A stretch of 64,000 nt of DNA from Argyresthia goedartella (taxonomy: Eukaryota > Arthropoda > Insecta > Lepidoptera > Argyresthiidae), in the NCBI GenBank assembly GCA_949825045.1, contig OX463807.1, positions 10,503,501 to 10,567,500 on the forward strand. Direction: 5' to 3'. The stretch's first letter is position 1. Every line of letters starts with the position of its first letter. The notes beneath the pieces were generated by a model. It was not told the origin of the DNA, did no database searches, and was given only the letters and a program-made list of their open reading frames with translations. This document shows positions 1 through 9,840 of the stretch, piece after piece. A program made the translations under genes and the position numbers.

Positions 1-92
1 GTAGTGTTGGCGTTCACTCACTTAGTTTTCTATTCGATCATTCAGTCACGCATATTCCCTTCCCATTTTTTAAGTGCGTCATAAATAATAAT

Positions 93-205
93 AATAATAA
101 CAATACTTTGGACACCATTTACACACATTGATCTAGCCCCAAACTAGGATTCCCTGTATCTTGGGTACTAGACAGCGATACACATACTTATATAGATAAA
201 TATTA
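93..205. repeat. SINE-like debris
   Basis: This stretch resembles the body of a common lepidopteran short interspersed repeat: a phrase about 'ccccaaactagg' followed by a cttgggtactag segment and AT-rich microsatellite-like flanks. Related phrases occur near 39.95, 42.48 and 43.83 kb in this window. No tRNA-like head remains, so it is only a decayed fragment. Confidence 0.35.
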
Positions 206-211
206 TACTTA

Positions 212-964
212 GGGGCGATTGCTCCATCCCCAGATAAACAGGCAGATAGTCTATCTGTCTGTTTATTCGACAGTTAACAATAAACTGAATTTTTCAATCG
301 TCGGGTAGGATATAACAGTGAAATAACTTTGCTATCAGAGGAATAAATCTATCCGCCTCTTCAACGGCCAGATAACTGTATTCAGTAGAATAAAGTAGTT
401 GTCTGTCACCAAAAGTCATATGTCACTTGGTTTATTTGGTTTGGTTTGAGCAGTTTGAGGTTATTTCCATTGATTATTTCTAGTAATTTTTCTGTTACTG
501 ATTATTATACCACGTTCCTACGGATTTGGCGAATAGCTATGGATGTATTTGATACAATTGACGACTTGGCTCTCTTTTTAATACACTTTTTTGAGATTCC
601 ATTGCAAATTTCAGTAAATAAAATCACAATATCGACGATCCAAACTAAATGTTACCAAACAATAACCTCAGAGGAAGTAATCACCACGTTGATTGAAATC
701 AGCTGTTGCTTGAGACGCCATCTTGCAAATGACGGGAAATTATGACGATAGTCTGTCCTGCTCCACTACCACTGTTTTCTATATATTTGTTTCATCTCTC
801 TGAGTTCGGATTGCCAGGATTGAAATAAAAAGGTCAGATAGCTAACTAAGGAATAAATGACCATTGAAAAATGAGCGACTTACTATCAGACTGATAAACA
901 GCTAGGTAAAAATGTTCGCTTGATAGTTATCCGACTCTTTATCTGGGGCTGGAACAATCGCCCC
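212..964. mobile_element. PIF/Harbinger-type MITE, 753 bp, TTA target duplication
   Basis: The ends form 27-bp terminal inverted repeats (212-238 and 938-964) starting GGGGCGATTG and matching at 25 of 27 positions. Each end is flanked by TTA (209-211 and 965-967), the 3-bp duplication expected of PIF/Harbinger transposition. Just inside the left end, 237-265 is a short hairpin (aaacaggcagatag against ctatctgtctgttt). No transposase reading frame was found inside, so it is non-autonomous. The class rests on the target duplication and GC-rich ends only. Confidence 0.65.
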
Positions 965-1021
965 TTATATAGATAAACAACCATGACTAGGGTACAAACA
1001 TCCGTTCTCCTCAAACACATA

Positions 1022-1098
1022 TTTGCCCCCACCGGGACTCGAACCCGGGACCCTTGGCTTCGTAGGCAGCGTCATTACCGACTCGGCCATTCGGGTCG
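1022..1098 (-). repeat. tRNA-derived SINE head
   Basis: Read on the minus strand it contains a good RNA polymerase III A box (TGGCCGAGTCGG) and a perfect B box (GGTTCGAGTCC) at tRNA-like spacing. The 5' and 3' acceptor strands do not pair, so this is not a functional tRNA gene. It is best explained as the head of a tRNA-derived SINE that abuts the LINE tail at 1099. Confidence 0.6.
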
Positions 1099-1560
1099 TC
1101 ATAAATCAAAGTCAAATGTCTTTATTACTATAGATATTTACATATACTTAGCAAACGCCATATTTGCCTCTTCTCTACATTCGACCACTGTGGGAGTAGA
1201 AGGGGGTTGAAACTCCTACAGATTGATTTTTAGATCTCTAAAAAATTGGTTGTTCTTAACTAATACAAATATTACAATATCAATTATTAAAAATAATAAG
1301 CAGGAATAAAGAATTACCAAATTATTAAGACCAAGTTCTGTGTTGAGTAAGATTAACCCCATACAGTCCCGTCATTTAAGTAATCTTGAACATTGTAATA
1401 TCCCTTTTTCGACAAAGTCGCTATTACATGGATTTTAAATTGCTCAAATAGCAATTTCACAATCTTATCTTGTTGTATTAGAGAATGCACTGACCCTTGA
1501 AAAAATCTCCAGATATATCTTGTTGTAGTAGAGAATACACTGACCCTTAAAAGAATTGCT
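1099..1560 (-). mobile_element. Non-LTR retrotransposon 3' fragment (LINE family A)
   Basis: This is a 5'-truncated LINE read on the minus strand. The C-terminal end of its reverse-transcriptase ORF is visible at about 1360-1500 (motifs [13 protein letters not shown] and a terminal VWG before a stop). It is followed by a 3' UTR containing the phrase tagatctctaa and a stem-loop at 1188-1221. The same tail occurs at 2.1 kb, 2.9 kb, 42.1 kb (plus strand) and 58.2 kb. Confidence 0.7.
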
Positions 1561-1587
1561 AACCTTCGCGAGTCTAAACGGGGGGCA

Positions 1588-1649
1588 ACTAGTCAGTGAT
1601 CATTTTTAGGTAAACATTACTAGTCAGTGATCATTTTTAGGTAAACTTT
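1588..1649 (+). repeat. Two-copy 31-bp direct repeat
   Basis: Two adjacent units begin with actagtcagtgatcattttt at 1588 and 1619 and differ only at their last few bases. A small local duplication with no coding content. Confidence 0.8.
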
Positions 1650-2123
1650 ATCGCTACAATATACAGCTATCGCTATATACAGTGCATGAGTAGCCGTAAA
1701 TGCAGGTACCCCGACCCGCTGCAGGACACTGTCGTCGTTTACTCACGCAGTCTTGTAAATGTTCATTCTAACAGAATAAAAACATATCCCCCTGCTATTT
1801 CTCAGGCGCGTGATTACGCAGTATAGATGCAGACAGTGAGTGAGTTTACGTTAAAGCAGGCACTTCGGTCCTCCGAAGCACAGGTTAGGCACGTTTCCAT
1901 GACACGCGACGTCATGTAGATGGGCGCTAGATTTATCGTTTTGTTAGTGATTAATTCGTTGCCTTAATCGAAATCGTATTACAAATATTGGCCGTCTATC
2001 GGTAGTGCCTCTTTCGAATGTGTATTTATTTCATCGTCGTATCTCAACATTGTTAGCAACGTCCGTGGATGTATAGCTAAGCTTTTGCTTGGCGAGTGAG
2101 CAACCCCCCCCCCCCTCCCAAAT
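1650..2123. other. Intergenic stretch with no recognised feature
   Basis: Non-coding on both strands. It ends in a run of about a dozen C residues at about 2103-2117, next to a LINE tail. Nothing else could be supported. Confidence 0.5.
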
Positions 2124-2215
2124 CAAATCAAATACCTTTATTACTTTACATATACTTAGCAAACGTCGTTTTTTGCCTCTTCTCTAAATTGGACCACTGT
2201 GGCATAAAATAAATA
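2124..2215 (-). mobile_element. LINE family A 3'-end fragment
   Basis: Matches the extreme 3' end of the LINE at 1099-1560 (cctctt, then ggaccactgtgg), including the aatcaaatcaaat tail at its 3' edge. It is very short, and the sequence beyond it is unrelated. Confidence 0.55.
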
Positions 2216-2859
2216 ATAGTACAGAAATCAATCTACATACAAGCGCGCTCGAGCAACGCACACATAGATACTGCTCACGGACACGATATCTCAGAGCAGT
2301 TCAAACCAGTGCGAGCGTGAGTGCCATCCTCTTGACACGCGCGTCTGTTAATGCAAATAATGCAACAATGGAGCAACGGAAAAAAAGTTATTATAACTGT
2401 TCAGTGGACGGTTAAAATAAATAACAGTTGCCTATTTTTCAATCAGTATAATAAAATAAGTATTAACAAATTTTTTGTTAGGTAAATTCACGCCACCTTA
2501 GTTACGTACGTTGAAACATGTTTTTTTGTTTGTGTAGATATTGTGTTGTTTTTCGTGTCATTTGACAGGTGCAGGTCTAAAACGGACAGGGCAATAGAAA
2601 TTTTGCAACTCGGGTAGTCCGTTTAGAAGTTTTCAGGGATTTTCGATAGTGAAAATTGACAAGCGTAAAATTGTGTAGGTATTTTTCTGTTCTGTAAACC
2701 TTTTGTATTGTAATAGTAGGCAGGTCTATTGTTTTGTTTTTTGGAGCGCCATTACCATGTTAGTTTTTCGTGCATAAACCGTAGTTAACAACCCTAGAGC
2801 GATCGCCGAGCGTAGCTATAAAAAGTGAAGTACATACATGTAGTTGACTTCTGTACCTA

Positions 2860-3130
2860 TTTATTTTGTGACTGTGGGAGAAGGAGGGCGTAGGAACTCC
2901 CATAATTTGATTTTTAGATCTCTTTTGAAAATTGGTTGTGCTTAACTAATACAAATATTACAATATTAATTATTATGATTAATAAGCAGGAATAAATCAT
3001 TACAAAATTATTAACAGCAAGGTCTGTGTTTAGTTAGATTAACGCCATACGTTCCCGTCATTTAAGGAATCTTGAACATTGTTTTTATTCTTATCTTGAG
3101 TAATCTTGAGTATTGATTTTAACTGATCTT
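2860..3130 (-). mobile_element. LINE family A 3' UTR fragment
   Basis: A third minus-strand copy of the same 3' UTR, with the stem-loop arms at 2872-2880 and 2897-2904 and the phrase ttgatttttagatctc downstream. The C-terminal ORF remnant (3040-3080) is degraded. Confidence 0.6.
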
Positions 3131-3153
3131 TATCGATACCCAACTCTTTATTT

Positions 3154-3330
3154 CTAACTCCGTAAAGATTTCATTTCATTTGTCTCTACAATGATACTCT
3201 TATCATGATCAACACCATCAAATGCCTTCGACAGATCGCAGAAAGTCCGAAAAAGATCCGTAGTCGATTTACCCCCTGGTGAAACCGTATTGTTTGGCAT
3301 GGAGTTGTTTTGTAAGGTTGAAGTTTGAGA
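3154..3330 (-). pseudogene. Decayed reverse-transcriptase fragment (LINE)
   Basis: Minus-strand translation gives the reverse-transcriptase motif FCDLSKAFDGVDHD, the palm region holding the first catalytic Asp in jockey/CR1-like enzymes. Upstream of it, KQYGFTRG is readable only in another frame, so there is at least one frameshift and a deletion between the two motifs. It probably belongs with the fragment at 5030-5520, which lies on the other side of the mariner insertion. Confidence 0.6.
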
Positions 3331-3578
3331 GCATTTGATCAGAATCAGAATCAGAACGTTTATTGTGGATCGTAGTTTTAGATTAGTTCTCACATTTTAC
3401 ATGGGTAGTGTTTTACGTCCTTAGGCATACAAACAGAAATATAAATAACAAATGCATACATATAAAGTCATACATTAAAATAATTAAAAATGTCAAAATT
3501 TAATGTCAACACATTACACATTACACACATAGTTGATTAGAGATAGCCAAAAGTAAAATCAATATTAATTAAAGAACA

Positions 3579-4891
3579 TACATAGTCAGGTCATAAGTTC
3601 TGTCACATGTGCAATATGAAATAATTTAGAAATGTTTATTATTTATGTAAACATTTATATAGCTAAATGAACTTAATGAAAAATAGATTCTTATGGTAAT
3701 AAAGTTTATTCAAAATGACGCCCGCGATTTTGAAAACAGGCCTTTATTCTGCGCGGTCAGTCGTCTATCGCAGCACGAACGAGGTCCATGTCAATATCGG
3801 CGGCTGCCTTAATCAAGGATGCCTTCAGTGTCTCCAAATCAGGATGAGGCTTTGAGCAGGCCTTTTCCTCCAAGTGTTACCATATCTTGTAATCTAACGG
3901 ACTCAAATCTGGACTGGAGGAGGGCCAGTCTTCGTGCCGGATGAAGTCGATTTCACGCGCCGCCAGCCAGTCTTGTGTGCTTTTCGCTCTATGAGCTGGC
4001 GCAGAATCTTGTTGGAATACCCAGTGCCTGTTATTAAACATGGTATGAGAAACAGGTTCCACAAGGTTCTTGAGGACTGTATTTTGATACACAACTGCAT
4101 TCGTTTTTACGCCTTTCTCACAAAAATGTACCTCAGTTAAGCCCCAATAAGAGACTCCCAACCAAACCATGAGCGAGGATGGAAAATGACCTCGTTGGAC
4201 ACGTGGAATACGGTTGCTCGCTTCTTCACTGCTGTGTGCGTACACCTTATCATTTTGTTTGTTGTAGCTCTCTTCCACGGTGTAAATTTTTTCTTCCGAA
4301 AAAATAATTTCCCGATGCTTTTTTCCCGCGTACCGCTTCAATAAAGCGCGGCATCTCTTCAGTCTCAGGTCCATTAAACGAGCTTCCAAACGATGTCCTG
4401 TTTTTCTTCGATATGCCCTAAGCCCTAAGTCTTCATTTAACACCCTTTTCACCGTGGTCCTGCTTAACCCCATCTGAAGGGCCAACAGTTTCTGCTTACG
4501 TATGGGATTTCTTTGAATTCGCGCCTTCACAGCTTTTATCACTGCTGGAGTCCTAACAGAGCGAGGGCGAGCACTTCTTGACCTGTCATCTATACTAGAG
4601 TCTTCATTGTATCGTTTTAGGGTACGATAAACGAATCTTTTGGTTATATTAAAATTTTTCATTAATTCGAAAATCTGAATTGGCGCGTAACCGCAACGAT
4701 GCAACGCAATAACTGCGACACGGTCTTCTTTAAGTGTCCACTCCATATTTAAAAATGAGGAAAATTCTAATAAGTACACATTTTTATTTTCATGAAAAAT
4801 TAGAAATTCGAATTCAATAAACTTTTTTGTGGCCAGCGTTCTAAATTCAAAAGTTTTTATTGTGTGACAGAACTTATGACCTGACTATGTA
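3579..4891 (-). mobile_element. mariner-like DD37D DNA transposon
   Basis: Perfect 27-bp terminal inverted repeats (3581-3607 and 4863-4889), flanked on both sides by the TA duplication, enclose 1,309 bp, the usual size for mariner-like elements. The terminal sequence is CATAGTCAGGTCATAAG. It sits inside LINE debris, so it inserted after that LINE. Its transposase is a pseudogene (see 3706-4746). Confidence 0.9.
3706..4746 (-). pseudogene. DD37D mariner transposase with two nonsense mutations
   Basis: Reading starts at MEWTLKEDR and shows an N-terminal paired helix-turn-helix region with an ARPRS linker, then the catalytic domain. The first acidic motif region is IIFSEEK (Glu rather than the usual Asp). 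The second is VFQQDSAPAHR, and the third is SPDLSPLDYKIW, exactly 37 residues after the second Asp, so the spacing class is DD37D. Two in-frame stops break it: TAA at 3877-3879, just after the KIW motif where family members have Gln, and TGA at 3757-3759 in place of Trp near the C terminus. Apart from these it reads to the natural stop at 3706-3708, so it is a recently inactivated copy. The first active-site position is the least certain part of this reading. Confidence 0.85.
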
Positions 4892-5029
4892 TATTCGATT
4901 ACTATTATGTCAACAAAGCATAATTTTAAATATTCATCGATTGAGTAATACGCCTCAAGAGCTAGGTAATCCTTTAATTTCTGTTGGAAAAGATTGGGAT
5001 TATCTGTGTTCATAATCTGCACCGGGTTT

Positions 5030-5520
5030 GATTGAGTATACTCTTTTCAAATATTTTACTTAGTGCTGGAAGAACAGATATTGGTCTAAAATTTGAAGGA
5101 TCACCCTTGTCCCCCGACTTTAACAGAGGTATCAGTTTACTGTGTTTCACGAGGTCTGGGAAAGCTCCCTCGTCGACACATTTATTAAATATATACGCTA
5201 AGTGTGCTATAACTAGAATTACTGAACCAAAGACTGACTGATATACCCCACAGGTCTTCAGTATTTTTCAAGTTAAGTAATCTAAACGTTTTGACAATGT
5301 CCTGGGGGTTTTCAACAAAGTCTCTGATTCATATGGAGATGAATTTTGACGCTCTGTTATGAGTAAGGGTACATTGGTGAAGAGTGTTTGAAAACTTCAA
5401 ACTACCTCAGCATTCGATTTAACAACAACATCACCTATCTTTAAGCAGAAATCATTGTCCCTTAGTATAACTTTGCCAGTTTCACGGTTTATTATATGAC
5501 AAACCGTTTTCATTCTATTA
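5030..5520 (-). pseudogene. LINE reverse-transcriptase fragment, N-terminal RT region
   Basis: Minus-strand translation from about 5520 gives NRMKTVCHIINRETGKV, then GAFPDLVKHSKLIPLLKSGD, then SNFRPISVLPALSKIFEKSI. This is the typical reverse-transcriptase motif 0-2a region of jockey/CR1-like non-LTR elements. Reading frames are broken in the middle (around 5240-5390). It is a 5'- and 3'-truncated relic, probably the upstream part of the same element as 3154-3330. Confidence 0.7.
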
Positions 5521-5732
5521 TTTGAAGTATCCCCCCTCCCTGTATCTCCTCCTCCTCCGCGCATAGGGACCGATACTGTTTTTTAATTAGTTTAGGCGGT
5601 ACAACAACTAATATAAAAACTTGTGTGAAAATGGAATCTATCGCACGAGAGCTGTCGCATTCAAGGTTGACAGTGCCTTAGTAGCTTTTGACACCTGTAC
5701 AATCGGCCTGAAAATCAGTCTGTCTGTCGCAG

Positions 5733-5968
5733 GTACGTGCTGTGGGCAGTGATCATGCACCTCGGGCAGTCGCTGTCGGGCGGGCACTACGTGGCGTACG
5801 CGCGGGACGGCGGCACGGGTGCTGGCGGAGGAGCGGGTGTGGGCGGGGCTGCGGGTGCGGGCGGTGGTGCGGGCGCGGGGGGGGACTGCGAGCGCGGTGC
5901 GGTGCCGGCGCCCCCCGGCTCCAGCTTCATGCGCTTCATGTTCCACCGGCCGAAGCACGCCGCGCAAG
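5733..5968 (+). CDS. Ubiquitin-specific protease (USP1-like), penultimate exon
   Basis: The exon lies between a tgtcgcag acceptor and a gtgagc donor and encodes VLWAVIMHLGQ followed by SGGHYVAYAR, the His box of the USP (C19) peptidase fold, where the His acts with the upstream catalytic Cys. It continues into a Gly/Ala-rich low-complexity stretch of roughly 30 residues and ends with FMFHRPKHAAQ. USP enzymes remove ubiquitin from protein substrates. The join with the next exon is phase 1. The His box plus the TPYLLFY-type C terminus in the next exon point to USP1, which deubiquitinates FANCD2 and PCNA with UAF1 in vertebrates. Upstream exons with the Cys box were not found. The glycine-rich insertion makes the exon very GC-rich compared with its surroundings, and other USP family members cannot be excluded. 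Confidence 0.75.
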
Positions 5969-7131
5969 GTGAGCCACAGCTCGCCAAAGCTAACTGGGCA
6001 CCTCACTATGGTGACATCATAGCGTCCGGTCACTGTCGTACTGACGCGTCGAGAGCGAGAGCGAGCAAGAGAGGGAGGTTAGTTTCATTCCTCGCGGGTG
6101 CCAAGTTAACTTTGGCGGATAGAACTGCAGTAAGTGTGTTGCAGCCAGTGCAAAAGGGGCGTCATGCTCCCCCACCCAATCGGTAGGGCTTCCCAGCAGT
6201 GACACGACACGCGTGCGGTCGTGTCTGCCGCTGAAGTTCAGAATCGGACTGTACAGCCGAGAGCGCTGCCTCTGCTATAGTTAAGCTATTAGCTATTTGT
6301 ATTAATCTTCATGATCTTAAAGGCCTCATGATGTACAGTTTGAAAAAGATAACATAGAGCTTGTCGGATGTCGGTCTTAGCCTGTTAGCGGAAGGATATT
6401 GCTTAAAAACATTGAATATACTCTTCAACCATTTGTGAATTGGATGCAGCAAATTTGGATAGATTTTGACATTCTTTTTTAAGTTTCCATTGTTTTGATA
6501 ACATCCCTAGTGTTTAAAAGTGTATTTTATGAAGTTTTAGGTTATCTGTTATATCATTTCTAAGATTTTATGACCAAATTTTTTCAAATGTCCTGGGCAA
6601 TCTGGATATAGACGTGATCTTTAAAGTACAAATCCTCATAGTTATGTATCGTCCGCTTCCATTTCATTCCAGAGAGTTGTAGAAGCTACACCTAGCCTTC
6701 TATTTCAGCCCTCCGACTCCTGCTCCAACTGTAGTGAGAGCCAGGCAGTCTCCCTAAATAGGTTGTTTACAAAAACGTCTGTGAGTTTCTCGTCGACTTG
6801 AAAATAGTACTAGCAGGAAGCGCAGCTTTATAAGGGCGAACGAAAGGGTGATGGATCTTGAGAACTATTCAATTGTTTTGCCGTATGCGTTACAGTACAA
6901 TAATTGTAGTCCATACAATTTATTTAAGTTTTATTTTTGAGACTATTTAGAAAATATGATTTCAATGATAATCGCGGAAACTTAACATGAACTTAAATCA
7001 CTATACTGAAGCTCAAACCTATAGGTGTTATACTGTCTGCCCAAAGTGTACAACAAGGTGTGCTGGATTGTGGCACGATGATAGGCTCGCTTCGCTCGCC
7101 TCATCACAAGACAGTTATTCTCCCGTTGCAG

Positions 7132-7313
7132 GTTGCTGCGCCGCCGAGTGCTGCGTGCCGCGCGCCCGGCCTGCGCCCTGCTGGCTGGCGTGCGACGACG
7201 ACCTCGTGAAGCCCATCTCCGACGAAGAGTTCGAGGACCTGCTGTCCGCCGAGCCGCGCGTCCGCTCCGCCGCCACGCCGTACCTACTGTTCTACGTGAA
7301 GAGCGAGTACTAA
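7132..7313 (+). CDS. Ubiquitin-specific protease (USP1-like), terminal exon
   Basis: The exon opens after a cccgttgcag acceptor and completes the Gly codon split from 5968. It encodes CWLACDDDLVKPISDEEF and ends with ATPYLLFYVKSEY and a TAA stop. CWLACDDD corresponds to the Trp-Asp segment holding the third member of the USP catalytic triad, and TPYLLFY is the final strand of the fold as in USP1. The 1.16-kb intron before it holds no repeat I recognise. Confidence 0.75.
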
Positions 7314-7660
7314 CTCAGCTGGAAGTAGGAGTATAGTCCGGGGGTGGTGTTAAGCGGTGGCGCACTGCCGCGGTCCGGGTCCGAGAAGTGTGGGTTAATT
7401 AAAACTGCGACGGACTTTTTCTTAAACCATAGTAGAAGGAGCTGGGTTGCTTGTGCCTGTGAATCACACCCTCGTGGATTGACCATGAGCTTCTTCGCTA
7501 TAACTGGTATGCGTCCGCTATGACTTTTACATCAAAGCACGTATTGGAACGACGTGAATCGTGACAATTAAAGTATTTCCAGTCGAATAGATCACATTTG
7601 AAGCTTCATCAAAATTCAACAATGAAACCTTGTACATAATATTATTTTTTTGTTTTAAGT

Positions 7661-7666
7661 AATAAA
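7661..7666 (+). promoter_or_regulatory. Polyadenylation signal of the USP1-like gene
   Basis: A canonical AATAAA lies about 350 bp after the stop codon, before the hairpin and transposon that follow. No other gene end is nearby. Confidence 0.55.
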
Positions 7667-7693
7667 TCAACTTTTTTGGGTTTATTTAACTCA

Positions 7694-7771
7694 ATCGATC
7701 GATTTTTGTTGTAAACAATAAATATTATGACTTTCATAATATTTATTGTTTACCCCAAAAAATCGATCGAT
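7694..7771. repeat. Long inverted repeat (hairpin) beside the DD41D element
   Basis: Arms at 7694-7730 and 7734-7771 (atcgatcgattttt... against ...aaaaatcgatcgat, with taaacaataaatattatga in the inner arm) fold into a stem of about 36 bp with a 3-nt loop and a few mismatches. The 3' arm ends five bases before the TA that borders the transposon at 7778. Confidence 0.8.
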
Positions 7772-8512
7772 CATATACAGGGTGTCCCTAAAATAGTGGT
7801 CCAACGTTAAGGGGAAGACAGCTCACCTTATTTCCTTAAACTAATTTAAATATTTAAAAAAAACGTAGGGCTACCAAGCTTTTTTATTTTTCCGGAATTT
7901 TCCATTCCGTCTTCCGTAAATCATGTTTCTTAATGCTGTCGCTGCTAATGATGTCATTTCCAAGATCCTATTTTTGTAGAATAAAGCATAATAGTTTACC
8001 AATATAACCAGATAACATTTTTGTTACTTACTGTTATTGATGACTTAGAAAAAAATATTAGTACACGAGTACAAATATTATTTTTCTTCCTTAAGAGGAC
8101 CGAATTTAAAAAATATCTCCTCCAAAAAAAAGTATGACATTGAACTGACAAATTCTTTTAAAAACTTGTTCACCTACCCAGCTTTGTGAATTAGTATAAA
8201 ACTTAGGACTAGACTTTATCGTTGCAAAGTTATTGCTATTATTCTGAAAAGTGGTGCTAATTTTAAATAATTAAATAAAAATTAAAATGTGCGTTAAACG
8301 TAGTGTAGTGTAGTGTCTAAAATGTTTGCCTAAGAGCCTCAATCACCAAGAAAGACACCATTTTTTGTTTAGCTTTAAAAAATGAGTTCCTATCGTACCT
8401 CTCAATCTATATTAATTTTAAACAAATTAGGTCTTATTAAAAAATTAATCAGTTAAGAAAATAAAAAAATATATTTATTAATACAACACACACTATTGAA
8501 ATTAAAGGAAAG

Positions 8513-8572
8513 CAATTTGAGCATCTTTTGTAACTTAGTAAGTTATTTGAGTTACAAAAGATGCTCAAATTG
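8513..8572. repeat. Perfect 23-bp stem-loop inside the DD41D element
   Basis: 8513-8535 (caatttgagcatcttttgta...) and 8550-8572 are exact reverse complements separated by a 14-nt loop. With one mismatch the stem extends several more pairs outward. It lies downstream of the transposase relic on the minus strand, so it would fall in that transcript's 3' region. Confidence 0.85.
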
Positions 8573-8664
8573 ATTTCCTCTTGCAATAATGCAAACTCTG
8601 CATCTCCTAATGAACGAAGCTTTTAGACGCCTGGCAAAATTACCTACCTTCGTTTATTTAAGCT

Positions 8665-9840
8665 ACAGCAGCATGGATTCGGTCTCTTAATTCATCTTCT
8701 GTCCTAATAGGTTTTTGGTACATCTTGTCTTTCAGACACCCAATAAAAAAACTAGGGGATTTAAGTCTGGGGATCGTGGCGGCCACAAAATAGGACCTAA
8801 GCGCCTAAACCATCTTTCAGGGTATTCGTCGTTTTGCTACGCCCGTACTGCTGCTGCATAGTGTGCTGGACAACCGTCGTTCTGCAACCACATGCTTTCT
8901 CGCCCGTCTTCTGGTACATTTTGTAGTAAATTTGGCAACTCATTTCTTAAGCAATGCAGATTCATCTTCTGTCCTAATAGGTTTTTGGTACATCTTGTCT
9001 TTCAGACACCCAATAAAAAAACTAGGGGATTTAAGTCTGGGGATCGTGGCGGCCACAAAATAGGACCTAAGCGCCTAAACCATCTTTCAGGGTATTCGTC
9101 GTTTTGCTACGCCCGTACTGCTGCTGCATAGTGTGCTGGACAACCGTCGTTCTGCAACCACATGCTTTCTCGCCCGTCTTCTGGTACATTTTGTAGTAAA
9201 TTTGGCAACTCATTTCTTAAGCAATGCAGATAATATTCCGCATTCAGAGTAGCTGGTAATTCAAAAGGCCTTGATTTGGTTATTGATAATTCCAGCCCAT
9301 ACATTTATTTTAAATTGGTATTGGCTCCTGTCTTCTCTCATCAAACGTGGGTTAACTAATTGCCAACTGTGTAAGTTGTGTAAGTTGAGATATCCATCCC
9401 GCTTACACGAGGATTCATCACTCCAAATTATTTTATTAAAAAACTGTGGGTCATCATAAATAATTGCCAGCATTCTTCGACAGAAATACACTCTTTGAGC
9501 GTAATCTCTTGGCTGCAGCGTTTGGACACGTTGAACGAGATATGGGTGCAACCGGTACAGTTTTAGCAGTATATGCACCGTCGTCGTTCTTGGTATACCG
9601 GTGCATCGTGCTATGTTGCGCACTGAAAGCGAGGGATCTTCTTCGATTTCTCTTAATACTATTAAATCATGGTCAACTTGCCGCGGCCTTCCTTCACTAG
9701 CACCACCAATTCCGGTACCAAGAATCCTTCCCTCAAGAAGGGCGTTATGCACTCGAAGAAAAACGTGTCGGTTTCGGTCCATATTCGGGAATCTTTCTCG
9801 GTACAATCTTGCGGCGGCCCTTGTAACTATGTAATGTAAC
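8665..9840 (-). pseudogene. DD41D transposase relic with duplicated catalytic core
   Basis: Minus-strand reading begins around ARLYRERFPN and gives a helix-turn-helix region (SVRNIARCTGIPRTTTVH), then the first Asp motif IIWSDESS, then MWLQNDGCPAHY, then WPPRSPDLNPL. The spacing from the second Asp to the third site is 41 residues, but that third site is Val (GTT), so the catalytic triad is broken. There is a frameshift near 9265, a TAG within the second-Asp motif region after AAAVRA, and another frameshift after NPLVFLLG. A 270-bp exact tandem duplication (8691-9230) repeats the segment from the second Asp to the C-terminal region. The tail KDKMYQKPIRTEDELRDR is readable at the end. Confidence 0.8.
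8691..9230 (+). repeat. Exact 2 x 270-bp tandem duplication
   Basis: 8691-8960 and 8961-9230 appear identical base for base, whereas the element's terminal repeats differ at about 15% of sites. The unit is a multiple of three and covers part of the transposase. It is either a very recent duplication or an assembly artefact. Confidence 0.9.

Noticed and set aside
1022..1098. Functional tRNA gene
   Set aside because: A and B boxes are good, but the acceptor stem cannot pair and the region joins repeat DNA; it is a SINE head. The same applies at 12750-12832 and 40030-40098.
5638..6033. Minus-strand and other-frame ORFs overlapping the USP exon
   Set aside because: GC-rich repeat DNA keeps several frames open. 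Only the plus-strand frame has the USP His box and correct splice sites.
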